Assembly (NCBI GenBank): GCA_040752195.1
Contig: JBFMFC010000002.1
Coordinates: 1 to 64,000 of the forward strand
Length of the DNA stretch: 64,000 nt
Direction: 5' to 3'
From: DSNY01 sp040752195
GTDB lineage: Bacteria > Pseudomonadota > Gammaproteobacteria > Burkholderiales > Burkholderiaceae_F
Shown: piece by piece, positions 23,529-31,806 of the stretch
Layout of the letters: every line of letters begins with the position of its first letter
Position numbering within the stretch: the first letter of the stretch is position 1
Made by a program: the position numbers and the translations under genes
Notes under the pieces: generated by a model
What the model saw: the letters and a program-made list of their open reading frames with translations, nothing else
Database searches by the model: none
Told to the model about the DNA's origin: nothing

Positions 23529-26270
23529 TCAGCGCGGCACGACGATGAGGCGGGTATTCAACCCGTCGGACAGCGCGAACTCGAACTCGCCGCCGCGCGC
23601 CAGATCCGCGACGTCGATGCGCGCGGCGCCGCCGGTGAGCAGTACGGCGAGCACGCGCCGTTCGCCGTCCTCGGCGACGTGCGTGACGCTCAGGTAGCGG
23701 TACGCTGCGGCGTTCCAGGCCAGCGCGAGCGCGCCGGCGTCCTCGCTCCAGTCGACCCAGGCCGATGCGGCAGGCGCGGGCGCGCGCTGCCCCTGGACGC
23801 GCACCGCAGCGGAAGCGGCGAGCGGCAGCGCGCTGCCGCTGCGTAGCACCGCGACCTCGGCGAGCTCGCCCGGATCGGGCAGCTGGACGAAGAAGTGCTG
23901 CTCGACCGGCAGTGCATGGTCGACGCGCACGGCATCGAACGGCACTTCAATCGTCGCGCCGGCCGCGGTGACGACGCGCAACGTGTACTCGCCCGCCCCG
24001 GAAACCGGTGCGACGCCGCGCAGCCGCTGCACCGGGTTGAAGCGCACGCCGTCGAGCCCGATCGAACCGGACACGGTCACGATCTGCGCCGCGCGCCCGG
24101 CGCTTTGAACGCTCAGCGCGGGCTGCGGCTGCGCCTCGACGAAGCGCTGCACTTCGCGGAAGTTGTAGTCCGAGAACCATGTGCCGCTGCAGTAGCCCAT
24201 GATGTCCGACATGCCGGCCGGCGAGACGATGTCGTCGAGCAACGAGTCGAACAGCGGCGTGCCGCTCAACGCGCCGTTCGGATACGGGTAGTTCGGGTCG
24301 GGGTTGGCCACGCCGCCGCAGGGTGCGTGCTCGCGGCTGAAGTTGTGGCCCAGCTCGTGCGAGAAGGTGCGGCGCCACGCGGCGCGGCTCGCATCCCAGC
24401 CGATCGCCGACAGATTCGGGGAGCTCGAGCCGACGCGGTTCACGTAGCCGATGCCCGCGGTCCCGGCCGACACCATCGGCCGCACGAAGCCGTAGTAGTG
24501 CTTCGTCCGCGCTTCGTTGCGGCGAAGCGTCTCGAGCTCGCCGAGCGCGCTCGACCAGTCGCTGCTCGTGTCGACGCCGTCGGTCACCGTGGTCAGCGTG
24601 TACGGCGCGCGGACCGCCACGCTGACGTTTTCGCGCGCGATGGGCAGCCGCCGCACGATCTCGTCGACGACGTCGGCGGCCGCCGGCATCTGCGGCGCAT
24701 TGCCGCCGGAGACGAGCGGCACCAGCACGAGGTCGATGCGCGTGGCGCCGCCCACGTTCGGCGCCGCGTCGACCACGATCGGATTGCCGTAACGGTGGTC
24801 GGGATCGATCTCGATCCGCACCCGCAGCCCGCTCCCGACCCAGGTCGCGGGCAGGCTCGCGTTGAACGTCAGCGCGTCGTTGTAGCGCATCGAGTCGGGC
24901 ACCGCGGTACCCGCGGCAAGCTGCGGCAAGGTCGCCGGGCCGTTCATCGCGATCGTGCCGAGCGCGGTGGTGCCGCTGAAACCCGTCAGCCGCACGACCG
25001 GCGCGGCGATACCGGCCGCCTCGGCGACCACGTACGCGCGCACCCAGGTCTCCTTGCCTGGAACGAGCCGCTGATACTCCGCGCCGGCGCTCTGCGCGTA
25101 GACCTGCGCGAACTCGACGCCGGCGCTGCGCACCGTGCAGCCGGCGCCGACGACGACCGAGCCGGCCGGCACCGACGGCTGGCTCTGCGACAGCAGCGTG
25201 ATCGGTCCGCAGTTGACTCCGGCGGGAACCGCGAAGGCGAGCTGCGTGTCGCTGCGGTCGCTGATCGTCGCGGCGCTCGCACCCACGGTGACGGCGCTGA
25301 CTTCGCTGAGCCCCGTGCCGTTGATCGTGACCGCAGCGCCGGCCGCGACGTTGTAGACGGCTGTCGCGTCGACTTGAATGCGCGGCACGACCGTGAGGAC
25401 CGCGGGCGCGTCGACGCGCTCGCCGGCGCTGCCGATCACCGTGAACACGCCCGAGTTCGCCGCCGCGGGCACCGTCACCGAGATCGACGTGCTGCCGTTG
25501 CGCGCGGCGATCGCTGCCTGCGCGCCGCCCGCGAACTCGACGGCGGCCGCCCGGTCGAGGTTGCTGCCGCTGATGGTGAGCGCGAGCCCGCGCGCGACCG
25601 TCGTCGGCGCAAACGACGCCACCGCGATCGATCCCGCAACGCTGATCCGCTGCGCGCTCTGGCGCGCCACCCCGTCGGTCGCGACCAGCGTCAGGAAGCC
25701 GCTCGACGCGCCGGCCGGCACGTCGAGCGCGAGCGCCGTCGGCGACTGCGACGCGATCGCGAGCACCGTCGCGTTGAGCCTGGCCTGCGTGACCTTGTCG
25801 AGATCGCTTCCAGCGACGTTGATCCGGGCGGGCGCAACGATGCTGCTCGGCGTCACGCTCGTGACTCGCGGCACGGCGAGCACGACGAGGGAGTCCGCCG
25901 ACTGCGTCACGCGGCCGCCGCCAGCCAGTTCGATCGGCCCGCTCGATGCGCCGTCCGGAACGGTCAGCCTGAGCTGGGTGGCCGAGTCGATGGTGAAGCT
26001 GGCGCTGATCGTGCCGACCTTGGCGGACTGCACTGCACCGAAACCGCTCCCCGTGACCGTGACCGTGGCGCCCGGGCCGGCCTGCGTCGGCGCGAAGCTC
26101 GCGATCGCGATGGCGGGCGCGACCGGCGCGGGTGGCGCGCTGTCGCTGCTCGATCCGCCGCCGCAGCCGGCCAGCACGGCGACGGCCAGCGCCGCCGCGG
26201 CACGGCAGCGCTCGATGAACGCGGTCGGAAACACGGGGCGGCTCTCAGTCACGCTGCGCGCGATCCTCAC
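23529..26270 (-). CDS. IPT/TIG-repeat lipoprotein with metzincin-type zinc peptidase domain
   Basis: Up to 913 residues. A signal peptide ends in lipobox LAGC, followed by a GGGSSSDS spacer, predicting an outer-membrane or periplasmic lipoprotein. Four IPT/TIG-like beta repeats follow (for example IASFAPTQAGPGATVTVTGS), then a domain with HELGHNFSREH near residue 637, the HExxHxxxxxH metzincin zinc site, and SDIMGYC as the Met-turn. The C-terminal about 200 residues are beta-rich. The start is uncertain: GTG 26270 gives the longest form, and GTG 26234 also keeps the signal peptide. The substrate is unknown; StcE/M66-like or other secreted peptidases are possible relatives. Confidence 0.75.
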   Translation of the reverse strand: MRIARSVTESRPVFPTAFIERCRAAAALAVAVLAGCGGGSSSDSAPPAPVAPAIAIASFAPTQAGPGATVTVTGSGFGAVQSAKVGTISASFTIDSATQLRLTVPDGASSGPIELAGGGRVTQSADSLVVLAVPRVTSVTPSSIVAPARINVAGSDLDKVTQARLNATVLAIASQSPTALALDVPAGASSGFLTLVATDGVARQSAQRISVAGSIAVASFAPTTVARGLALTISGSNLDRAAAVEFAGGAQAAIAARNGSTSISVTVPAAANSGVFTVIGSAGERVDAPAVLTVVPRIQVDATAVYNVAAGAAVTINGTGLSEVSAVTVGASAATISDRSDTQLAFAVPAGVNCGPITLLSQSQPSVPAGSVVVGAGCTVRSAGVEFAQVYAQSAGAEYQRLVPGKETWVRAYVVAEAAGIAAPVVRLTGFSGTTALGTIAMNGPATLPQLAAGTAVPDSMRYNDALTFNASLPATWVGSGLRVRIEIDPDHRYGNPIVVDAAPNVGGATRIDLVLVPLVSGGNAPQMPAAADVVDEIVRRLPIARENVSVAVRAPYTLTTVTDGVDTSSDWSSALGELETLRRNEARTKHYYGFVRPMVSAGTAGIGYVNRVGSSSPNLSAIGWDASRAAWRRTFSHELGHNFSREHAPCGGVANPDPNYPYPNGALSGTPLFDSLLDDIVSPAGMSDIMGYCSGTWFSDYNFREVQRFVEAQPQPALSVQSAGRAAQIVTVSGSIGLDGVRFNPVQRLRGVAPVSGAGEYTLRVVTAAGATIEVPFDAVRVDHALPVEQHFFVQLPDPGELAEVAVLRSGSALPLAASAAVRVQGQRAPAPAASAWVDWSEDAGALALAWNAAAYRYLSVTHVAEDGERRVLAVLLTGGAARIDVADLARGGEFEFALSDGLNTRLIVVPR

Positions 26271-26618
26271 TCAGGCGGCACCGCGAAGACATCCCATCGA
26301 TAGGCTCATCCTCGCAGCGCACGGCGTACGGTCCGGGTCGGGCCGTCACCATGATGACGCCGCGGCGCTCCGGCGCGCGTATGGGTCGGCTCCGTCACGA
26401 TCACGACGGGCAAGACGGCACGGGCGGGCCGATCTTGAGCTTGGCTTGAGTCCGGCGAACGTGCCGCAACGCAGCGCGCATCGGCGTCGCCCCGGAGCGC
26501 AGCCGGGGGGCAGCGCATTCCGGGAGCCGCCTGAAACATCCCGCGGATCGACCGAACGGCCGTCATCCGAAAGCGCGATAATGCGTGTCCTCATCGTCCG
26601 GCCACTTCTGGCGACCGC
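26271..26618. other. Divergent intergenic region, no gene seen
   Basis: These 348 bp separate the metzincin lipoprotein from the DUF4124-like gene. No credible coding frame is visible. GATAAT at 26577-26582 could be a -10 box for the plus-strand gene, but no good -35 is seen at the right spacing. A short direct repeat, CTTGAG-CTTGG-CTTGAG, lies near 26442-26457. Confidence 0.4.
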
Positions 26619-26948
26619 ATGTTCTCGACTGGAGACCGCTTTTACGACTTTTCGCTGCGCGTCCTGATGGGATTCGTGACGATCGTCCTGCTCGGCTGCA
26701 TCGCGTTCCTCGCCTTCCGCTGGTTCCAGCCGCAGGCGGCGACCGATCCCGGCGTTCCGCTCGTCCAGGTGGAAGTCAAGCCGCCGGCCGAGCCCGCGAC
26801 CCCGCCCGCCGCACCCGAGCCCGAAGCGCAAGTCCTGCTCGCTCCGGGCAAGATCTTCCGCTGCGAACTGAAGGGACGCGTGACCTTCTCGGATCAACTC
26901 TGCCCGGATGGCGCGACGCAGACCATGGTCGACGCGAAATCGCGCTGA
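26619..26948 (+). CDS. Small single-TM protein with DUF4124-like C-terminus
   Basis: The product has 109 residues. One TM segment (about residues 15-35, MGFVTIVLLGCIAFLAFRWF) is followed by a Pro/Ala/Glu-rich linker (about 43-72) and a short C-terminal motif, FRCELKGRVTFSDQLCPDG, with two Cys like DUF4124 domains, which are periplasmic and of unknown function. The topology would put the Cys-containing end in the periplasm. No operon partner is evident. Confidence 0.7.
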   Translation: MFSTGDRFYDFSLRVLMGFVTIVLLGCIAFLAFRWFQPQAATDPGVPLVQVEVKPPAEPATPPAAPEPEAQVLLAPGKIFRCELKGRVTFSDQLCPDGATQTMVDAKSR

Positions 26949-27038
26949 AGCAGCGCCCGCTTTAGGCTGCCCGCGGCGTTACAACTCGAAACGCACGCGC
27001 AGCGCCCACGGGTCCACCGGCAGCGACGAGCGCCGTTA

Positions 27039-27056
27039 GAAGTCGTGCATGACTTC
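27039..27056. promoter_or_regulatory. 18-bp near-perfect palindrome upstream of the PXPV gene
   Basis: GAAGTC (27039-27044) and GACTTC (27051-27056) flank GTGCAT, so 16 of 18 positions are symmetric. It ends just before the GGAGG ribosome-binding site of the next gene and 13 bp before its ATG. It could be an operator or a leader hairpin that affects translation. Confidence 0.35.
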
Positions 27057-27069
27057 ACGGAGGCAGACC

Positions 27070-27402
27070 ATGAGAAAGTCACTCGCGTTGGCCGCAGTCG
27101 CACTCGCCGCAGCGCTGCCCGTCGGCGCAGCCCAGGCCCACGGCAACGTCGCGATCAGCGTCGACACGCCCGACTTCGGCATCCGCATCGGCACGCCGTT
27201 TCCCGTCTATCCGCCGCCCGTGATCGTCGCACCTGCGCCGGTCTACGCGCCGCCGCCCGTGATCTACACGCCGCCGCCGCGCGTGTTCGTACCTGCGCCG
27301 GTCTACTACGGTCCACCGGCCTTCTATCCGCCCGGCCACTACCGCAAGCATTACAAGGTCAAGCATTACAGGGACCGGGACCGCGACTGGCACGACGACT
27401 GA
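27070..27402 (+). CDS. Secreted PXPV-repeat protein
   Basis: The 110-residue product has a classical signal peptide (MRKSLALAAVALAAALPVGAA, cleavage after AQA) and a mature part rich in Pro, Tyr and Val with repeats such as PPPVIVAPAPVYAPPPVIY. The basic/acidic tail reads HYKVKHYRDRDRDWHDD. This is the PXPV-repeat family of proteobacterial exported proteins, with no known function. ATG 27070 is chosen over the in-frame ATG 27049 because GGAGG lies at about 27057-27061 and the signal peptide starts there. Confidence 0.75.
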   Translation: MRKSLALAAVALAAALPVGAAQAHGNVAISVDTPDFGIRIGTPFPVYPPPVIVAPAPVYAPPPVIYTPPPRVFVPAPVYYGPPAFYPPGHYRKHYKVKHYRDRDRDWHDD

Positions 27403-27450
27403 GTCACCGCGCTCGCTTCGGCACACGATCTCGCGCCGCGCGAGGCCCGG

Positions 27451-28041
27451 TCAGAACAGTTTGGGCGGCCGGATCGCGTCGCCGAGGCTCTGCAGCGGAC
27501 CGAGCGGGTTGCGCACGGTTTCGTACTCGCGAATCGCCGGCTGTCCGCCGGACAGTGCGTAGACGACAACGTCGTCGACCAGCACGATCAGCGCGTTGAA
27601 GCTCCAGCCGGAGATCTCGCTCTCGCGTTTGAAGTTGAACGTGTCGAGCCAGAAGTTGCCGATGCGCTTTCGCCCGACCTGCTTGACCGTGACTGCGTAG
27701 CCGGTGCAGCGGCGTCCGGCCTTCAGACAGTCGCGCAGTCCGCGATCCATTTCGTCGGACGACAGCGCGGCGGTCGCCGGGAAACGCTGCGCGATGTCGG
27801 CGAAATTCAGGATCGTCACCGCCGGGTTGTCGGCCGAATCGAAGCCGAGCGCGTGCAGTTCCGCGCGCCGCGTCTTGTACGGGACGATCTGCTCGAGCGC
27901 ACCCGCAGCCTCCGCGTAGCTCGACCAGCCGAACGGCGTGCGTGAGCTCGAGGTGGGCAACAGGGCCTGGCAGCCAGACAGGGCGACCGCCAGCGCACCC
28001 CACAGCGCGGCGCGGATCCGTTTCGCGTTTTCGATCCTCAT
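27451..28041 (-). CDS. Putative lipoprotein of unknown function
   Basis: The product has 196 residues. The signal peptide ends with lipobox LSGC (Cys near residue 24), predicting lipid attachment. The mature part (GWSSYAEAAGALEQIVPYKT, then NPAVTILNFADIAQRF and SFNALIVLVDDVVVYALSG) has no motif I can assign. ATG 28041 has an AGGA site 8 bp upstream. It is divergent from the DsbA-family gene. Similar short lipoproteins occur in other betaproteobacteria; the function is not known to me. Confidence 0.7.
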   Translation of the reverse strand: MRIENAKRIRAALWGALAVALSGCQALLPTSSSRTPFGWSSYAEAAGALEQIVPYKTRRAELHALGFDSADNPAVTILNFADIAQRFPATAALSSDEMDRGLRDCLKAGRRCTGYAVTVKQVGRKRIGNFWLDTFNFKRESEISGWSFNALIVLVDDVVVYALSGGQPAIREYETVRNPLGPLQSLGDAIRPPKLF

Positions 28042-28210
28042 CGGTGTCCTCGCGCCGGAGCGCCGCCCGTCCGCGGCGGTTCCGGCAAACGGCTGCAAAG
28101 CTAGCATGCCGGCGTCGGGAAACGCGTGCGCCGCGTCACTGCGGGCTCCGCAGGCGCCGGCGATCCGCCTACACTCGGGGTCCGTCGTCCGTTCCGCGAA
28201 GATCGCCGCC

Positions 28211-28843
28211 ATGACCCAACTCGTCTACATTGCCGACCCGATGTGCTCGTGGTGCTACGGCTTCACGCCGCAGCTCGAACGGCTGCTCGAATCGCTGCCG
28301 GACGCGGAGCTGGAGCTCGTGATGGGCGGACTGCGCGCGTACGAGAGCGAGCCGATGGACGAGACCCGTAAGGCCCAGGTCCACGACCAGTGGAAACGCG
28401 TGCACGAGCTGAGCGGGCAGCCCTTTGGCGCCGATGCGACGGCGCGCGACGACTTCGTCTACGACACCGAACCGGCGTGCCGCGCGGTCGTGACGATGCG
28501 CGCCGGCGCCGGCCCGCTCGCGTACGCATTCTTCCGCGCCACGCAGGACGCCTTTTATCGCGACGGCCGCGATGTCACGAGCGACACCGTGCTGGCCGAC
28601 GTCGCGGCCGACATCGGCGTTCCGCGCGCCGCGTTCGCCGCAGCCTTCGCGTCCGACGAGATCAAGGAGATCACGCGCCAGGAGTTCGAGATGGTGCAGC
28701 GCTGGGGCATCAACGGTTTTCCGACGCTGCTGCTGGTGCACGGCGACGAATTGCATCTGGTCGCGTCGGGCTACACCGACGCCGACACGCTGCGCGCACG
28801 CATCGATCAGATTCGCAGCACACCGCCGGCCGCCGCGCACTGA
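28211..28843 (+). CDS. DsbA-family (FrnE-like) thioredoxin-fold protein
   Basis: This 210-residue cytoplasmic protein (no signal peptide) has an N-terminal active-site motif DPMCSWCYGF (CxxC near residues 12-15), the helical insert of DsbA/HCCA-isomerase-type proteins, and the cis-Pro loop GINGFPTLLL. It probably acts in thiol-disulfide exchange or as an isomerase-like enzyme. FrnE-type proteins are tied to oxidative stress tolerance in some bacteria, but no substrate is shown here. Confidence 0.85.
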   Translation: MTQLVYIADPMCSWCYGFTPQLERLLESLPDAELELVMGGLRAYESEPMDETRKAQVHDQWKRVHELSGQPFGADATARDDFVYDTEPACRAVVTMRAGAGPLAYAFFRATQDAFYRDGRDVTSDTVLADVAADIGVPRAAFAAAFASDEIKEITRQEFEMVQRWGINGFPTLLLVHGDELHLVASGYTDADTLRARIDQIRSTPPAAAH

Positions 28844-28998
28844 CAGTTTCACCGCGCACGGCGTCGACCGCACGCAGCACGCCTGAGCAGCCCGCACCGC
28901 GGCCCGCTTGATCCGTGTCAGGCGCGCAGGCGCGTGCGCGTGGCTATCATCGGGTGAATTGACGGCTTCCCGGAGCGCAGCCCGCGCAGCGCATCGCC

Positions 28999-30129
28999 AT
29001 GAACGCCCCCGACCCGATCTCCCGCCGCTCCAACCTCGATCCGACGCTGATCCACCGTACGGCGCCGCTGCCGATCGCGGCGTACTTCGACCGCGGCTGG
29101 TTCGAGCGCGAAATGCTGCTGCTGTTCGACAAAGGGCCGGGTTACGTCGGCCACGAGTTGATGGTGCCCGAGGTCGGCGACTACATGACGCTGCCGTGGA
29201 CGGAGCACGGCAAGCTGCTGGTGCGCTCCGAACAGGGCGTGGCGCTGCTGTCGAACACCTGCCGCCACCGGCAGGGGCTGGTCATGGAAGGCCGCGGCCA
29301 CGCGCAGAACCTCGTGTGTCCGCTGCACCGCTGGACCTACGACCTCGCCGGCAAGCTGCTCGGCGCGCCGGACTTCGACCACACGCCGGAGTGTTCGCTG
29401 CCGCGCACGCCGCTGGCGAGCTGGCACGGGCTGCTGTTCGCGGGTCCGCGCGATCCGGGCGCCGATCTGGCCGACTTTCCGCTCGCGGCCGACTACGACT
29501 TCACCGGCTACGTCTTCGATCGGATGATCGTCGACGAGTGCCCCTTCAACTGGAAGAACTTTCTCGAGATCTATCTCGAGCTGTATCACGTCGAGGCCAT
29601 GCACCCCGGGTTGCAGAAGTTCGTCGACGCCGGCAACTACGAGTGGGGTTTCGGCGACCGCTGGAGCTATCAGATCCTCGGCATCAAGGACGAGTTCAAG
29701 TCGCAGGTCTCGCCGAACTATCAGAAGTACCGCGACGCGATCCTCGCTTACTCCGGCGGCAAGTTGCCGAAGTACGGCACCGTGTGGTCGATCCTGTATC
29801 CGAACGTCATGCTCGAGTGGTACCCGTATGCGCTCGTCGTCAGCACCTTGATCCCGCGCTCGCCGGACCACACGACCAACATCGTCGAGTTCTACTACCC
29901 CGAGGAAATCAAGGCCTTCGAGCCGCAGATCGTCGAAGCGCACCAGGCCGCGTACACGGAAAGCGCGGCCGAAGACGCCGAAGCTTGCGGCCGCCTGCAC
30001 CGTGGCCGCCGCGCGCTGTGGCTCGCCGGCGAAGACGACGCCGGCCCGTTCCACTCGCCACACGAGGACGGCATGATCCACTTTTACGACTGGATACGGC
30101 GAGAGATGAAGCAGCGGCGCACGGCGTAG
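28999..30129 (+). CDS. Rieske-type ring-hydroxylating oxygenase alpha subunit
   Basis: The 376-residue product has a Rieske [2Fe-2S] domain with C-R-H near residue 85 and CPLHRW near residue 106. The catalytic domain has the mononuclear-iron motif ELYHVEAMHPG (H-x4-H near residue 197). The family uses O2 and electrons from a reductase to hydroxylate or demethylate aromatic or quaternary-amine substrates. No ferredoxin, reductase or beta subunit gene lies beside it, so the electron donor must be encoded elsewhere. The substrate is unknown. Confidence 0.85.
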   Translation: MNAPDPISRRSNLDPTLIHRTAPLPIAAYFDRGWFEREMLLLFDKGPGYVGHELMVPEVGDYMTLPWTEHGKLLVRSEQGVALLSNTCRHRQGLVMEGRGHAQNLVCPLHRWTYDLAGKLLGAPDFDHTPECSLPRTPLASWHGLLFAGPRDPGADLADFPLAADYDFTGYVFDRMIVDECPFNWKNFLEIYLELYHVEAMHPGLQKFVDAGNYEWGFGDRWSYQILGIKDEFKSQVSPNYQKYRDAILAYSGGKLPKYGTVWSILYPNVMLEWYPYALVVSTLIPRSPDHTTNIVEFYYPEEIKAFEPQIVEAHQAAYTESAAEDAEACGRLHRGRRALWLAGEDDAGPFHSPHEDGMIHFYDWIRREMKQRRTA

Positions 30130-30188
30130 GCCGCGCGGCGCGCGTGCTCGCCTCCGCTTTTCGTGAAGGGGGCTGAAGCCCGGCTTCG

Positions 30189-30578
30189 TCAGAGCGCGCT
30201 TGCAGGCGGGTTCGCGTGCAACCAGGCGACGAGCGCGGAATCCATCGTCACCGCGTGGATCGAGAACCAGTTCGGCAGCTCGGCCGCGAGCCGCCAGACC
30301 ACTTCTTCGTCGCCCACGCTGAAGCGCCGTTCCACCTCCGCCAGAACATCGAGCACCTTGTCGTGCTCGCGCTTGTGGCAGTCGAACGCGGGGAACCCGG
30401 ACTCGCGCATCCAGCGCTCCTCGTCGCCGAAGTGGCGCAGCAGATGGGTGCGCAGGCCGGCGAGCGCCGCCGCCAGCGCACCGGCGCCCTCGAAGGCCGC
30501 CACGCACGCTTCGAACTCGGCGTGCAGCACGTCGATCGGCGCGTAGCCGAGCGGGATGGCCGGCGCGGCCACGCTCAT
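30189..30578 (-). CDS. Bacteriohemerythrin (second of a tandem pair)
   Basis: This 129-residue four-helix protein has the di-iron ligand set: helix A His in DVLHAEF, helix B HLLRHFGDEE (H-x3-E), helix C HKREH and helix D HAVTMD (H-x4-D). It reversibly binds O2 or senses O2/NO. The start overlaps the upstream hemerythrin stop (ATGA), so both come from one transcript. It is a single domain with no chemotaxis or GGDEF partner. Confidence 0.88.
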   Translation of the reverse strand: MSVAAPAIPLGYAPIDVLHAEFEACVAAFEGAGALAAALAGLRTHLLRHFGDEERWMRESGFPAFDCHKREHDKVLDVLAEVERRFSVGDEEVVWRLAAELPNWFSIHAVTMDSALVAWLHANPPASAL

Positions 30579-30973
30579 CGCGGCGCGCCGCGCAGCCAGT
30601 CGGCAAGTGGCGCGTCTTCTTCCTGTGCGTGGATCGCGAACCAGCCCATCAGATCGGCGCAGTAGCGGCGAACGCCATCGATATCGCCGCCGTCGAAGCG
30701 GCGGCGCACATCAGAGATGGATTCGAGCAGCCGCTCGTGGGCGCGCTTGTGGCGCGCGTAGTGCTCGTAGTTCTCCTGCAGCATCCACTGCTCCTCGATG
30801 GCGCAGTGCCGAAGCAGGTGCTCGTGCAGCGCGAGCAGATCCTCGCCGTAGTCGCCCTCGCGCGGATCGTTCAGCGCGTCGAGGATCGCCTGGAACTCCC
30901 TGTGCAGGTCGTCGATGGGCTTGAAACCCACGAAGATGTCGTCGTGACGGACGTTTACCGGCGCCGCGGTCAT
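30575..30973 (-). CDS. Bacteriohemerythrin (first of a tandem pair)
   Basis: The 132-residue paralogue carries all hemerythrin ligands: DDLHREF, HLLRHCAIEE, HKRAH and IHAQEED. ATG 30973 has GGAGG about 8 bp upstream and is preferred over longer in-frame forms that lack conserved sequence. It lies directly upstream of, and coupled to, the second hemerythrin. The pair may buffer O2 for the nearby oxygenase or act in NO/O2 stress; this is inference from position. Confidence 0.88.
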   Translation of the reverse strand: MTAAPVNVRHDDIFVGFKPIDDLHREFQAILDALNDPREGDYGEDLLALHEHLLRHCAIEEQWMLQENYEHYARHKRAHERLLESISDVRRRFDGGDIDGVRRYCADLMGWFAIHAQEEDAPLADWLRGAPR

Positions 30974-31237
30974 TGCGAGCCTCCGTGCTCTGGATAGCCG
31001 CAAGCTAAGGCAGCAGTCGATGGCCGCCTTGACACAGCGCAAGCGGCAGTCAGGCCGACCATCGGCCGTGTGCGCGTCGCCCGCCGGAGCCGAACCCGGC
31101 GCACAAGGTGTCGGCGGCAGCGGCCCGCGCCCGACCGAGCCCACGCCCGCTGCGGCGCGGGTACGTCCCCTCCCTGCCTGCGAGCGACGGCGCCGTGCCG
31201 GCGTGCGCGTGGACGGCGCAGCGTCCCCAAAATGACG

Positions 31238-31270
31238 AAGGGCCAAGCGCCGTTTCGGCGTTTGGCCCTT
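31238..31270. terminator. Hairpin downstream of uspA
   Basis: AAGGGCCAAGCGCC (31238-31251) pairs with GGCGTTTGGCCCTT (31257-31270) across a 5-nt loop, with one G-T position. It lies 35 bp past the uspA stop and is the main structure in the 332-bp gap 30974-31305, which otherwise has no gene. The T-tract is weak on the uspA strand. Confidence 0.6.
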
Positions 31271-31305
31271 CAGGCGGGCTCGATGCCCGCTCGCTTACGG
31301 TGTAC

Positions 31306-31740
31306 CTAGCGATACACCATGACCGGGATCGTAGAGTGCGTCAGTACTTTCTGCGTTTCACTCCCGAGTAGAACTGCGTTCAGACCGCGACGCCCGTGAG
31401 ACGCCATGAAGATCGCGTCGCAGCCGCGCTCTTTGGCCGTCTCGATGATCGCCTCGTACGGCGAGAAGGACCTCGCGATCACCGTTTCAACAGGCACATT
31501 AGCCGCTTTCGCGACACTTTCAAGTTTTTCGAGCCGTTGCCGCGCGACCTGCTCCATACGGGCTTCGTAATCCTCGAAGGACTCGGGCCTGTATTCGGAC
31601 AAGGACGAGTACGAATAGGGCTCGATCACCGTCACGCCCACGATCTGCGCGCCGAGTTGCCGCGCCACCTCGACGGCCCCGTTGATCGCCTTCGCCGAGA
31701 GATCGGTGCCGTCGGTGGGAACCAGAATCTTCTTGAACAT
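31306..31740 (-). CDS. Universal stress protein (UspA family)
   Basis: The 144-residue single-domain Usp starts FKKILVPTDGTDLSAKAI and ends with the ATP-binding loop ASHGRRGLNAVLLGSETQ. The length is typical of UspA. These cytoplasmic proteins accumulate under starvation or stress. ATG 31740 is preceded by GGAGG. It is monocistronic between a hairpin terminator and tcdA. Confidence 0.9.
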   Translation of the reverse strand: MFKKILVPTDGTDLSAKAINGAVEVARQLGAQIVGVTVIEPYSYSSLSEYRPESFEDYEARMEQVARQRLEKLESVAKAANVPVETVIARSFSPYEAIIETAKERGCDAIFMASHGRRGLNAVLLGSETQKVLTHSTIPVMVYR

Positions 31741-31806
31741 GTTGTCCTCCGCGATGCCCGTCTGACCCCATGCTATGCGGGCGTGGGCCGCCCCTGTTGA
31801 CAGCCG

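Noticed and set aside
23895..26303. An 802-residue plus-strand frame opposite the metzincin lipoprotein
   Set aside because: Arg/His-rich shadow sequence without motifs; the opposite strand has a signal peptide, repeats and a zinc site.
31020..31235. Short plus-strand frames between the hemerythrins and uspA
   Set aside because: No ribosome-binding site, no family match and composition like other non-coding high-GC frames; the region is better read as intergenic with a hairpin.
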